A DNA stretch of 64,000 nt, taken from NCBI RefSeq assembly GCF_021534965.1, contig NZ_CP091037.1:3417501-3481500 (forward strand), in the 5' to 3' direction. Below are positions 16,717-25,364 of the stretch, piece by piece. Position numbers and translations under genes: made by a program. The notes below the pieces were generated by a model. The model did not search any database. It was not told the origin of the DNA and saw nothing but the letters and a program-made list of their open reading frames with translations. Every line of letters starts with the position of its first letter. Within the stretch, counting starts at the first letter, position 1. The stretch comes from Muricauda sp. SCSIO 65647. Lineage in GTDB: Bacteria; Bacteroidota; Bacteroidia; Flavobacteriales; Flavobacteriaceae.

Positions 16717-16749
16717 CCCTTAGCAAATAACAAATTCCAAAACCCAAAA
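16717..16749 (+). repeat. Direct repeat, copy 2 (33 bp)
   Basis: Identical to 16628-16660 and again preceded by a few CATCAAR heptamers (about 16696-16715). Confidence 0.75.
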
Positions 16750-16818
16750 CTCAAATTCCAACAATCCAACCATCAACTACTAACTACTAACTAAAGACTA
16801 CTAACTAACTAACAACCC

Positions 16819-18072
16819 TTGCCTCCAGAACCCAAAAAAAAGCTCCTTATCATCGGCCACAACTGGCCTGAACCCTCAACCACGGCTGCAGGGCAGCGGA
16901 TGCTACAATTGTTGACAGCCTTTACGGAAAAGGGGTTTCAAATTTTCTTCGGAAGTACGGCCACCAAAACGGAATACGCTTGTGATCTATCCCTTTTCGA
17001 TGTTACCGAAGTAGCTATCAGGCTGAACGATTCTGGTTTTGATCTATTGGTCAAACAACTACGGCCCGATTTGGTCATTTTCGACCGGTTCATGGTAGAA
17101 GAACAGTTTGGTTGGCGGGTTGCTGAAAATGTACCCAATGCCCTTCGGATACTGAACACCGAAGATTTACATTCCCTACGCCATTACCGCGAAACCGCGA
17201 TTAAAAAACAAGAACCTTTTGATACGGGCCATTGGTTGGCCTCTGATATGGCCAAACGTGAGATGGCCAGTATTTTTCGTTCAGACCTGACCTTGGTGGT
17301 CAGCGATGTGGAGCGACAATTGTTGGTAGATAGGGTAGGAGTGCCCCAGACCCATATACTGCACCTACCGTTTATGCTGCCGCCATTGATTGAAAACGAA
17401 ATCAATGGTTGGACCCCTTTTGGGGCACGAAGAGGTTTTGTCTGTTTTGGCAATGGCAGGCATGCCCCGAATGTAGATGCCATCGTTCAGTTGAAGACAA
17501 CGCTCTGGCCCGATATACGGAAGCAATTGCCCCAAGCCACCTTGTCGGTTTATGGGGCCTATTTGCCACAGCACGTTCAACAGTTTCATAATGAAACCGA
17601 AGGTTTTCTGGTCAAGGGATGGGTCGATGATTTAGATGCCGTACTTCAAAAAGCCCGAATCAACTTGGCACCTCTCCGTTTTGGGGCGGGCATCAAGGGC
17701 AAGTTCATCAATGCGATGCAAAATGGGCTCCCCAGTGTCACCACGCCCATCGGGGCCGAGGGCATGCACGATCAACTGCCTTGGGCCGGGCATATCGCCA
17801 AAGACGACGGGGACTTCATAAAAGTAGCGGTGCAGCTTTACAACGACAAACCGCAATGGCAGCTGGCCCAACAAAACGGCGTCGCCATCATCAACAAGCT
17901 GTACCCTACGAAAAACCTAAAAGCAGCTCTTTTTGATAAAATCGCGGCCTTGACCCAAGACCTTGCCGAACATCGCGCCCAAAATTTTATCGGGCAGTTA
18001 TTGCAGCACCAATCACTGGCCGCCACAAAGTTTATGGGTAAATGGATCGAGGAAAAAAACAAAGGGCGCTAA
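16819..18072 (+). CDS. GT4-type glycosyltransferase
   Basis: 417 residues. GT-B fold: N-terminal Rossmann start KLLIIGHNWPEPSTTAAGQR, C-terminal donor domain with GFVCFGNGRHAPNVDAI, VKGWVDDL and APLRFGAGIKGKFINAMQNGLP, the E/G-rich loop pattern of family 4 enzymes (here Lys-Gly-Lys at the usual Glu region), then TTPIGAEGM. It should transfer a nucleotide-linked sugar in the cytosol; acceptor unknown. The TTG start directly follows the G-poor spacer; no ATG is close. Its 3' end overlaps the convergent oxidase gene by 4 bases. Confidence 0.8.
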   Translation: MPPEPKKKLLIIGHNWPEPSTTAAGQRMLQLLTAFTEKGFQIFFGSTATKTEYACDLSLFDVTEVAIRLNDSGFDLLVKQLRPDLVIFDRFMVEEQFGWRVAENVPNALRILNTEDLHSLRHYRETAIKKQEPFDTGHWLASDMAKREMASIFRSDLTLVVSDVERQLLVDRVGVPQTHILHLPFMLPPLIENEINGWTPFGARRGFVCFGNGRHAPNVDAIVQLKTTLWPDIRKQLPQATLSVYGAYLPQHVQQFHNETEGFLVKGWVDDLDAVLQKARINLAPLRFGAGIKGKFINAMQNGLPSVTTPIGAEGMHDQLPWAGHIAKDDGDFIKVAVQLYNDKPQWQLAQQNGVAIINKLYPTKNLKAALFDKIAALTQDLAEHRAQNFIGQLLQHQSLAATKFMGKWIEEKNKGR

Positions 18073-19235
18073 CCGACAACAGCATCCGCTTTTCTCAGTG
18101 CTTCAATGGTTTCGACGCCCAATTGCACCATGTTGTTCTGTAGGTCGTCCATGAGGATGCTGGCCACATGGTCGCCCCCATATTTGCCTAAAGCGGCCAC
18201 ACCCCAAACAAAAGGCCTGCCCACCAAGACAAAATCGGCACCCAGATAAAGGGCACGCATCACGTCCAACCCTGTGCGGACACCACTGTCGAAAAGTATG
18301 GGCACCTTACCGTTGACCTCTTTGGCTATCGCTGGCAATGTGTCTAGGGCGGTCAGGGCACCGTTGAACTGCCGTGCCCCGTGGTTGGAGACATAAATGC
18401 CGTCCATGCCGCTGTCGATGGCCTTTGCCGCATCTTGAGGGTGTAAAATGCCTTTCAAGACCACGGGGCCGTCCCAGGCTTCTTTTAATTCTTTGCAGTA
18501 GTCCCAATCTAAGGTGCCGCCCAAACGGTTGCCCACAAACCCGCTCACGAACTTCATATCGTTGTTGTTGGTATAGTGTTCTACGGCGCGCAAGCGGGGC
18601 AATCCGCGCAAAAGGGTTTGGTAGCTCCAAGTGGGGTGGGTGATGCCCTGCCAAAGCATTCGTGGCGTTATCTTCGGGGGCATGGTCAGCCCCGCCCGTT
18701 TACTGCGCTCACGCCTGCTTGCCATGGGCACATCGGCGGTGACCACCAAAGTGTGGAAACCCGCTTCTTTGGCCCGCTGCAAAAGCGAGTTGCGTACGTC
18801 TTTATCTTTTGGGGGATATAATTGAAACCAGCCCATATCGCCCACATGCCTGCCGACCGTTTCGGGGGTTTCGGTGGCCACGGTACTCAGGCAAAAGGGG
18901 ATCTGTAACCGATAGGCCGTGGCGGCCAAATAGTGTTCGACCCTGGGCCAAAGCAATCCGGTCAACCCGATGGGGGCCATACCGATGGGGGCATTGTATG
19001 TTTTACCAAAAAGGGTGGTTTGGGTAGTAGCCTCAAGTACCCCCTTGCAAAATCGGGGCAAAAAACGAATGTGCTGAAAGGCGGTTCGGTTATGGTGCAA
19101 CAGGCTTTCATCGCCCGTACCGGCATCTAGATACTCCCATGCCACATGGGGCACCCTTTTCTTGGCTTTTTGGGCCAGGTCTTCGATGCGGGGGTAGCGA
19201 TTCGCAAACCGTTGCAATTGTGTTTTGTTGGCCAT
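18069..19235 (-). CDS. FMN-dependent alpha-hydroxy-acid oxidase/dehydrogenase (LldD-like)
   Basis: 388 residues from ATG 19235. The family oxidises L-lactate, glycolate or similar hydroxyacids to ketoacids. Visible motifs: APIGMAPIGL, WFQLYPP (active-site Tyr), LVVTADVP, VVLKGIL (FMN Lys), YVSNHGARQF with catalytic His and substrate Arg, and LFDSGVRTG ... VLVGRP for phosphate binding. No signal peptide, so cytosolic or peripheral at the inner membrane. Substrate cannot be read off; lactate dehydrogenase is the likeliest. GC content is somewhat higher than in neighbouring genes, but codon use is not obviously foreign. Confidence 0.88.
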   Translation of the reverse strand: MANKTQLQRFANRYPRIEDLAQKAKKRVPHVAWEYLDAGTGDESLLHHNRTAFQHIRFLPRFCKGVLEATTQTTLFGKTYNAPIGMAPIGLTGLLWPRVEHYLAATAYRLQIPFCLSTVATETPETVGRHVGDMGWFQLYPPKDKDVRNSLLQRAKEAGFHTLVVTADVPMASRRERSKRAGLTMPPKITPRMLWQGITHPTWSYQTLLRGLPRLRAVEHYTNNNDMKFVSGFVGNRLGGTLDWDYCKELKEAWDGPVVLKGILHPQDAAKAIDSGMDGIYVSNHGARQFNGALTALDTLPAIAKEVNGKVPILFDSGVRTGLDVMRALYLGADFVLVGRPFVWGVAALGKYGGDHVASILMDDLQNNMVQLGVETIEALRKADAVVG

Positions 19236-19239
19236 GGGT

Positions 19240-19247
19240 TGAAAATA
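19240..19247 (-). promoter_or_regulatory. Candidate -7 box of the hydroxyacid oxidase gene
   Basis: On the minus strand TATTTTCA (TAnnTTCA form) lies 4 bases before the ATG at 19235, so the transcript would be leaderless or nearly so. The surrounding block TTTCTTGTATTTTCA recurs on the same strand at 19989-20003, upstream of the next minus-strand gene. Confidence 0.35.
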
Positions 19248-19381
19248 CAAGAAAATGGCGACAACTGCCCAAGAAAGGCTTGGGGTAGGTAAATTAAAGG
19301 GAACGTTTTGTTATTGGCTTAACCTATACCCGTGACCAACTTTTGTAGGGCATGACCGGTATGTATTGTTGGGGTAGTTGT

Positions 19382-19891
19382 TTATTCCTTCTTATGTGCA
19401 ATGCCCAGAAAGAACGTATTCCAGCTATTTGTTTTTGAGTTGTACATCAAAAACTCTTCCCTTATGGTACCATCATCTTGTTTGGCCCAAATTCCACGCA
19501 CGGGATAACTCTTATTATCCTTATATACAAAAATAGTCCCTTCCAATACCATGGCGCCCTGTTCATCAATGCCACCTGAATAGTCGAGTTGACCCAAAGA
19601 ACTGACATAAATCTGTCGCCAAAGACCCGTATTTCGATCCACAAAGGTCATACCATGGCCGGGTATTCCACCCATTGTGGTCCACTCTTCCGTGATCAAG
19701 CATCCCTCTGCCTCTTTTGCATAGACCTGTTCCCCAAGCTTTTTACCGTCAGGGCTAAAGAGTTCCCAATTGCCCAATACAAAATCGAATTCCTTACTGG
19801 TACTATCTTCACATGGTGATTGTGCCACGGAGGCCTGAAATGCCAAAACCGAAATCAGTAGTATAAATCCAAAAAGATTATTATGTTTCAT
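19382..19891 (-). CDS. Exported lipocalin-like protein (DUF1579-type)
   Basis: 169 residues. The signal peptide ends near ASVAQ (residue 24). The mature part starts with FDFVLGNWELFSPDGKKLGE and carries repeated beta-strand patterns ending in WNTFFLGIAHKK, resembling small beta-barrel proteins of the DUF1579 or related class. No catalytic residues are recognised. It probably binds a small hydrophobic ligand in the periplasm, but this is only inferred from fold type. Confidence 0.6.
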   Translation of the reverse strand: MKHNNLFGFILLISVLAFQASVAQSPCEDSTSKEFDFVLGNWELFSPDGKKLGEQVYAKEAEGCLITEEWTTMGGIPGHGMTFVDRNTGLWRQIYVSSLGQLDYSGGIDEQGAMVLEGTIFVYKDNKSYPVRGIWAKQDDGTIREEFLMYNSKTNSWNTFFLGIAHKKE

Positions 19892-19988
19892 ATAGGTCTG
19901 TTTTTTACTGGAACACGATTTAAGAGTGTTTTTGTTACAGGGTATTGAAAATTAACATGCTGCTTTTTATGTTTTATAGGCCGTGGGA

Positions 19989-19996
19989 TGAAAATA
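19989..19996 (-). promoter_or_regulatory. Candidate -7 box upstream of the lipocalin-like gene
   Basis: TATTTTCA on the minus strand within a block nearly identical to the one ahead of the hydroxyacid oxidase gene; it lies about 100 bases upstream of the ATG at 19891. Confidence 0.3.
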
Positions 19997-20117
19997 CAAG
20001 AAATTTGTAATAACCGTGCAAAAACAATAGGGGAAGGCAAACCAGAGGGGGTAGTTTAGTTACCGGTATCGGCTATGATTTGGGCGGCATTGGAAATAGC
20101 TAGATTTTCTGACGCAT

Positions 20118-20141
20118 CCGCTGAGCTTGTCAAAGGGTAGG
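20118..20141. repeat. REP-like element (CTGAGCTTGTCAAAGGG type)
   Basis: The sequence CCGCTGAGCTTGTCAAAGGG is close to the widespread intergenic palindrome CCCTTCGACAAGCTCAGGG. It lies 15 bases from the stop of the minus-strand serine hydrolase gene, where such elements often sit as 3' hairpins. Confidence 0.5.
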
Positions 20142-20155
20142 CGAGAACGGTACCA

Positions 20156-21640
20156 TTACTTATGGCCTCCGTTACCATCTGTTTTTATTTTTTTAAAGTT
20201 TAAATTATCAAAATTGAAATCCCCGGAAGCTATTTCCATTCTAAAACCTTCTATATTTCCTTTTTTATCCAATTCGAAAACGATCTCTCCTACGGGCAAA
20301 AATTCATCCTTAAGTTTGATTTTAAACGTTGTTTTGTCCACGGGATAAAGAATACCTGAAAAAAGTTCTTCACTTGGAAGAAGTTTGAGTATTCCTCTCC
20401 CATTTATGGAACGGATTGATGCTTTTCCATAAACGTTATCTTCGTATAAACCTGTGTATTGGGAAAAATTGCTTGGGAGATTAACGCTCAGGTCAGTATT
20501 TTTTGGGTTGTCCCATGAATACCCAAAGTATGAAAAGTATTTTCTGTTTTCTGACCAATCCGTTAATTCTGGTTTAATGATATAGGTGGAAATCATATTT
20601 ATGAGCCCTTCATTTATCGAGGATATTTTATTGGTGAGAACCACAATACCTAAACGGCTTTCTGGGTAAAGGGCGACCATGGATTTGTACCCCGGCATAC
20701 CACCGCCATGAAATATGACCTTTTGTTTGTTTTCATAACCGATATACCACCCAAATCCATAACCTTCAGACCCTCTGTCACCTATGATTATTTTAGGGCT
20801 GGTGATAGTTTCAAACGTTTCTTTCGAAATTATTTTTTTTTCAAAAATCCCTCCCTCATTAAGGTACATTTGAAGCCATATCAACATGTCATCAATTGTA
20901 GAATTGATGGCACCTGCCGGGGCAGCATTGTCAACACTTCTTGGTTGAATGGGTTTGTTTGCAATATGCGGAAGTGCGTGATCGGCACTTTTGGTCAATT
21001 CTGATATTGTAGTTGAACTATTTTTCATACCTAAAGGGTCAAAAATTTTAGTTCTTAAGAACTCACTCCAAGCTAGTCCACTTACTTTTTCAATGATTTT
21101 TCCTGCAACAACATACATTACATTGTTATAGTTAAAGTCCAACCTAAAAGCCCCCTCAATGGGATAGTATTGAATTTTATCAATTACTTCATCACTTGAA
21201 TAGTTAGTGCCATACCAAAGTAAATCTCCATCGAATAATCTAAGACCAGACCTATGACTTAACAGATCACTAATCGTTAGTTCTTTGGTTATCCATGGGT
21301 CAGAAAGTTTAAAAGCAGGTAAATATTCGATTACCTTGTCATTCCATTTTAATTTTCCCTCGTCTACAAGTATTCCCAAACATGTGGCTGTAAAAGCCTT
21401 GGTGCATGACATAATCGGGAACACTGTTTGGGTATTGATGGGTGAACCTTTTTCTGTACTTGTCACACCAAATCCTTTTTTAAAAATTATCGAGTCGTTG
21501 TGCACAACACCAATAGCCATACCTGGCATGTTGTATTCTGTCATCAACTTAGAAATATAGTTGTCAAGTGAATCGGTATCTATTGATTGACCCCACAACA
21601 AAAAGGGAATTAAGAACAGAATTGACAAGAAAAATTTCAT
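20156..21640 (-). CDS. Exported serine hydrolase, beta-lactamase/class C-like
   Basis: 494 residues. The signal peptide ends near LLWGQ (residue 18). Serine beta-lactamase/DD-peptidase fold: S-x-x-K as SCTK (near 80), Y-x-N as YNN (near 175), and HGG in IFHGGGMPGY. A C-terminal beta domain (about 385-485) resembles the DUF3471 type often attached to these enzymes. Likely substrates are peptides, esters or wall-like molecules; antibiotic resistance cannot be claimed. The gene is more AT-rich than its neighbours, which might reflect transfer. Its stop lies 15 bases from a REP-like palindrome. Confidence 0.82.
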   Translation of the reverse strand: MKFFLSILFLIPFLLWGQSIDTDSLDNYISKLMTEYNMPGMAIGVVHNDSIIFKKGFGVTSTEKGSPINTQTVFPIMSCTKAFTATCLGILVDEGKLKWNDKVIEYLPAFKLSDPWITKELTISDLLSHRSGLRLFDGDLLWYGTNYSSDEVIDKIQYYPIEGAFRLDFNYNNVMYVVAGKIIEKVSGLAWSEFLRTKIFDPLGMKNSSTTISELTKSADHALPHIANKPIQPRSVDNAAPAGAINSTIDDMLIWLQMYLNEGGIFEKKIISKETFETITSPKIIIGDRGSEGYGFGWYIGYENKQKVIFHGGGMPGYKSMVALYPESRLGIVVLTNKISSINEGLINMISTYIIKPELTDWSENRKYFSYFGYSWDNPKNTDLSVNLPSNFSQYTGLYEDNVYGKASIRSINGRGILKLLPSEELFSGILYPVDKTTFKIKLKDEFLPVGEIVFELDKKGNIEGFRMEIASGDFNFDNLNFKKIKTDGNGGHK

Positions 21641-21802
21641 TGTGCTTTTCTAATGGAGGGTTTCGTATGGTTATGGTCTTGTTTTACTATTTCAACTGTG
21701 CTCAGCACAGGTTCCGTTATTGCGTTGAATTACAAAATTCGGTGATTTTTTGTAAACCTTCATTTTCATAATCTGTAAGGCGTCAACGAATTATCAACAG
21801 CT

Positions 21803-21881
21803 GTCATTTCGAAATGAGTCCACTTAAGGGTGGACGATTGAGAAATCTAGATTTCTCAGTCGCAAGCTCTTTCGAAATGAC
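21803..21881. repeat. Compound palindromic REP/MITE-like element
   Basis: 79 bases bounded by perfect inverted repeats GTCATTTCGAAA (21803-21814) and TTTCGAAATGAC (21870-21881). Inside are a hairpin GTCCAC-6-GTGGAC (21818-21835) and the perfect 18-base palindrome GAGAAATCTAGATTTCTC. Arms of this CATTTCGA / GAGAAATC kind are common in flavobacterial intergenic regions. It lies between divergent genes, upstream of menB. Confidence 0.75.
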
Positions 21882-21951
21882 TGTCGTATTGATATTTCTC
21901 TCCTCAACACCGCTTAAGTTTCAAAATAGTAGTGGAAAATAGCATTCTCAC

Positions 21952-21959
21952 TATCTTTG
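21952..21959 (+). promoter_or_regulatory. TAnnTTTG -7 element of menB
   Basis: TATCTTTG matches the -7 consensus exactly. It covers the TTG at 21957 that would otherwise be an in-frame start, which argues for ATG 21984 with a leader of about 18 bases. Confidence 0.6.
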
Positions 21960-21983
21960 GGCATACCAGATATACACACCGAA

Positions 21984-22826
21984 ATGAAAACACCACAGTG
22001 GCAGACCGCCATCGAATTTGAAGACATCACCTATAAAAAATGTGACGGGGTGGCCCGTATCGCCTTTAACCGCCCCGAGGTGCGCAATGCCTTTCGGCCC
22101 AAAACCACCAGCGAACTCTACAGGGCCTTTTATGATGCCCAAGAAGATACCTCGATCGGGGTGGTGCTGCTCTCGGGCGAAGGGCCCTCGCGCAAAGATG
22201 GCAAATGGGCCTTCTGCAGTGGGGGCGACCAAAAGGCACGGGGCCACCAGGGCTATGTGGGCGACGATGGCTACCATCGCCTCAATATTTTGGAGGTGCA
22301 ACGACTCATTCGTTTTATACCCAAGGTGGTCATCGCCGTGGTGCCTGGTTGGGCCGTAGGGGGTGGCCATAGCCTACACGTGGTCTGTGATATGACCCTG
22401 GCCAGTAAAGAACATGCCGTTTTTAAACAGACCGATGCCGATGTGACCAGTTTTGATGGGGGGTATGGCTCTGCCTATCTCGCCAAGATGGTCGGACAAA
22501 AAAAAGCCCGCGAAATCTTCTTTTTGGGCCGAAGCTATACCGCACAGGCGGCCTATGAAATGGGCATGGTGAATGCCGTGGTGCCCCATGAAGAGCTGGA
22601 GGAGACCGCCTATGAATGGGCGCAGGAGGTCTTGGCAAAATCGCCTACCTCGATTAAAATGCTAAAGTTTGCCATGAACCTCACCGATGATGGTATGGTG
22701 GGGCAACAGGTGTTTGCCGGCGAGGCCACCCGATTGGCCTATATGACCGATGAGGCCAAAGAAGGCCGTAACGCCTTTCTCGAAAAGCGAAAACCCGATT
22801 TCGGCAAGAACAAATGGATCCCATAG
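21984..22826 (+). CDS. menB: 1,4-dihydroxy-2-naphthoyl-CoA synthase
   Basis: 280 residues. MenB closes the second ring of menaquinone by converting o-succinylbenzoyl-CoA to dihydroxynaphthoyl-CoA; menaquinone is the respiratory quinone of this group. Crotonase-fold motifs: RPEVRNAFRP, FCSGGDQKARG (oxyanion hole), GWAVGGGHSLH, and TDADVTSFDGGYGSAYLA, which holds the MenB-specific Asp and Ser. FLEKRKPDF at the end is also typical. The start follows from the promoter box position. The AraC-type regulator begins 15 bases downstream, perhaps co-transcribed. No other men genes are in the window. Confidence 0.95.
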   Translation: MKTPQWQTAIEFEDITYKKCDGVARIAFNRPEVRNAFRPKTTSELYRAFYDAQEDTSIGVVLLSGEGPSRKDGKWAFCSGGDQKARGHQGYVGDDGYHRLNILEVQRLIRFIPKVVIAVVPGWAVGGGHSLHVVCDMTLASKEHAVFKQTDADVTSFDGGYGSAYLAKMVGQKKAREIFFLGRSYTAQAAYEMGMVNAVVPHEELEETAYEWAQEVLAKSPTSIKMLKFAMNLTDDGMVGQQVFAGEATRLAYMTDEAKEGRNAFLEKRKPDFGKNKWIP

Positions 22827-22841
22827 AGCAACCTTCAAAGA

Positions 22842-23960
22842 ATGATGCCGATAGCCATTCTTCTTCTGGTCGGAGCCGTACAGGCGGGCTTTTTGGCCTT
22901 TGTACTGGCCTTTAACAAAAACAAGGACCTGGCCAGCAAGTGGCTTATCGCTTGGCTGCTGTTCATCACCATACATTTGCTTTTCGTCCATTTCGGATTC
23001 AGCGGGGTCTACAAAGAGTACCCGCTGCTGCTAATTTTTGGGTCGGCCCTGATGCTGCTTCAAGGACCCTTTCTTTTTCTTTATACCGCTATTTTGACCA
23101 ACCGGATCAAAAGCCTAAATGTCTGGCAGCTTCTACATGCCGTACCCTATTTGTTTTATACCTGCTATATCGCCGTGGTGCTCATGGAGGTCGATGCCCC
23201 CAATAGGTATGAACATATTTCAGGCATTATTGACGATCCCCAAAATCTAATGATGTTATCACTGGGGCTGTTGAACCACTTGCACATCATGGTTTATTTG
23301 GTGCTCAGCATACTGCTGCTAAAAAAACACTCCAAAAGTCTGACCGATACATTTTCTTATTTGGAGGACATTAACCTAAAATGGTTGAAAAATCTGTTGA
23401 TAGGGATCACCGTCGTCGCCGTTGTCATTCTGTTTGGGCTGTTGACAAGCGATCTTTTTCCTTTTATCTCGCATTATGCAAAAGCTACTTTGATCTATTC
23501 GGCCTTAGCCATTTTACCCTTTTACATGTCATTTTATGCGATTCGACAAAAACTGATTTTTCCATTGCATGCCGATTTGTTGAATGTAAAGTACGAAGCC
23601 TCACGATTGACCAAAAAAGAGTCGGCAAAAATCGCCGAACAATTGGTCCACCATATGCAATCGAACAAACCGTATCTAAATCCGAAGCTAAGCATAAAAG
23701 ACCTGTCCGATGACCTGGGTCTGCACCCGAAAGATCTGTCGCGGGTCATCAATGAAAATTTTGAAAAGAACTTTTTCAACTTTATAAACGAATATCGGGT
23801 CGATGAATTCATAAGCAAGATAAAAGACCCCAAGCACGATCGTTTCACATTGATCGCCATCGCCTATGACTGTGGATTCAACACAAAGTCTTCTTTCAAC
23901 AGTATTTTCAAGAAGACCAAGGGAATGACCCCTTCTGCATTCAAGGCACGTTTGACATAG
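22842..23960 (+). CDS. AraC-family regulator with N-terminal membrane domain
   Basis: 372 residues. Seven or so hydrophobic helices fill residues 1-235; the C-terminal about 120 residues form an AraC-type double helix-turn-helix (LSIKDLSDDLGLHPKDLSRVI and FTLIAIAYDCGFNTKSSFNSIFKK, then TPSAFK). This membrane-bound layout is frequent in Bacteroidetes and should sense a signal in or outside the membrane and bind DNA directly. Target genes are unknown; it follows menB by 15 bases. The start is one of two adjacent ATG codons. Confidence 0.88.
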   Translation: MMPIAILLLVGAVQAGFLAFVLAFNKNKDLASKWLIAWLLFITIHLLFVHFGFSGVYKEYPLLLIFGSALMLLQGPFLFLYTAILTNRIKSLNVWQLLHAVPYLFYTCYIAVVLMEVDAPNRYEHISGIIDDPQNLMMLSLGLLNHLHIMVYLVLSILLLKKHSKSLTDTFSYLEDINLKWLKNLLIGITVVAVVILFGLLTSDLFPFISHYAKATLIYSALAILPFYMSFYAIRQKLIFPLHADLLNVKYEASRLTKKESAKIAEQLVHHMQSNKPYLNPKLSIKDLSDDLGLHPKDLSRVINENFEKNFFNFINEYRVDEFISKIKDPKHDRFTLIAIAYDCGFNTKSSFNSIFKKTKGMTPSAFKARLT

Positions 23961-24059
23961 CATTCTTAAAGTTGGACCCATTGGTGTGGTACAACGTCCT
24001 GAACTTTGACCCCTGGGCCTGAGATTTGAAATACCTTCACCCTGACAAAACAAAATCTC

Positions 24060-25256
24060 ATGAAACCACTTGTTATTTTCTCAATGGCATTGCTGATCAA
24101 TAGCTTACCACTCTTGGCACAAAAAGGTACTTCACCACAACTGGAAGTCAGATTTCAACCCGATTCGATCGTTTACGTGTATGAAACTATCGGTCCTGAA
24201 ATGTCAAAATCACTGTACACCGCCATCGTACAGAACATGGCAATCATCAATCGGTCAGAACTGCCGATCCGTATCGAAAAGATTTCGATAAGGGCGATGA
24301 GGGGCGATGAAACCCTACAGCTCAAAAACGTCCATCTCGATAGGGTTCGAAAAAGTGCTTCCAAATTCAGAATGCTTCAAGAGCAGGGTTATTTGGAGTT
24401 GTATGATTTTCAGTTTCAAACTTCGCAATATTTAAAAGGATTCTCTTTGGCCGCAAGTGATTCGCTAGGTGCCAAACAGGCCGTCATTCTCAGCCATGAG
24501 ACCTTTTTGTTTGAGCAATTGCCCGATCATATCCAGGTCACGGTCTTGGGCAAAACCGCTGATGGTGAGCAGGTAACGGCCTCAAAACCCCTAAGAATTG
24601 TCAACCATTACAGCCAAAACAACTATATATTGCCAGTCAAGGGCATTTGGACAATTGCCGCCGGGCCTTCTTTGATCGGACACCACCGATGGGGGAGCAT
24701 ACAAGAGTTTGCCTTTGATTTCATCAAAATTGGTGCCCACCAGAAAACCTTCAAAGATGAGGGAACGCGCCTAGAGGACTATTATGCCTATGGAGAACCG
24801 GTTTTTGCCGTAGAAGATGGAGTGGTCGTCTCTGCACTGGATGGTATTTCTGAATCTTCTGACAATTTGAAAAAACCTGATGAAACCCAAGAAGAATACC
24901 TAAAAAGAATGATTCCCCATCAAAACGAATTGATTTCTAAGGGATTTCAATATGTTTTTGGCAACCACGTCATTATTCGCCACCCCAATAATGAATATTC
25001 CAGTTACTTCCATTTAAAGAAAGGAAGTGTAAAGGTGAACGTCGGTGATATGGTCAAAAAAGGTCTCAACATCGGAGAACTAGGGCATAGCGGAAACAGT
25101 ACCGAACCCCATTTGCATTTTCATCTTTCAGATGGCCTTGATATCATGTATTCCCGTAGTATACCCGTTGAGTTTGGAAACGTCTCGCTGTTTCCTGCCG
25201 ATAATGGCAACGTTCGCCACATACATTCTGGACAAATAGTAAGTACGACGGAGTAG
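24060..25256 (+). CDS. Exported M23 (LytM-like) metallopeptidase
   Basis: 398 residues. The signal peptide ends near PLLAQ (residue 21). An N-terminal beta-rich domain (about 25-190) precedes a LytM/M23 domain with HHRWGSIQEFAFDF, where His and Asp should bind zinc in an expanded H-x-n-D motif, FGNHVIIRHPN, YFHLKKGSV, and the terminal HLHFHL giving the last zinc His. M23 enzymes cut glycyl or peptide cross-links in peptidoglycan or other peptides. A TACCTTCA box lies upstream (about 24031), similar to other leaders here. A hairpin at 25329 may end the transcript. Confidence 0.8.
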   Translation: MKPLVIFSMALLINSLPLLAQKGTSPQLEVRFQPDSIVYVYETIGPEMSKSLYTAIVQNMAIINRSELPIRIEKISIRAMRGDETLQLKNVHLDRVRKSASKFRMLQEQGYLELYDFQFQTSQYLKGFSLAASDSLGAKQAVILSHETFLFEQLPDHIQVTVLGKTADGEQVTASKPLRIVNHYSQNNYILPVKGIWTIAAGPSLIGHHRWGSIQEFAFDFIKIGAHQKTFKDEGTRLEDYYAYGEPVFAVEDGVVVSALDGISESSDNLKKPDETQEEYLKRMIPHQNELISKGFQYVFGNHVIIRHPNNEYSSYFHLKKGSVKVNVGDMVKKGLNIGELGHSGNSTEPHLHFHLSDGLDIMYSRSIPVEFGNVSLFPADNGNVRHIHSGQIVSTTE

Positions 25257-25328
25257 AGGGATGTAAGGTGAAAGGGATAATGCGCCAGTGCACGGGGTTC
25301 CACTTTAGAGACAAGGTGACATAAACTA

Positions 25329-25364
25329 AAAAGAGCCCTGTCTTTTTGAGATCAGGACCCTTTT
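25329..25364 (+). terminator. Probable intrinsic terminator after the M23 gene
   Basis: AAAAGAGCCCTG (25329-25340) pairs with CAGGACCCTTTT (25353-25364) over 12 positions with two mismatches around a 12-base loop; the right arm ends in T4. It lies 73 bases past the stop. Confidence 0.45.

Larger units (their letters stand above)
16379..16818. other. Low-complexity, G-poor intergenic region
   Basis: 440 bases without a supportable gene. It begins with GAATTC-rich repeats (about 16421-16450), continues with a heptamer array (16475-16628), a duplicated 33-base block, and ends in runs of AACTACT just before the next start. G is rare on the plus strand outside the heptamers. Confidence 0.7.
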
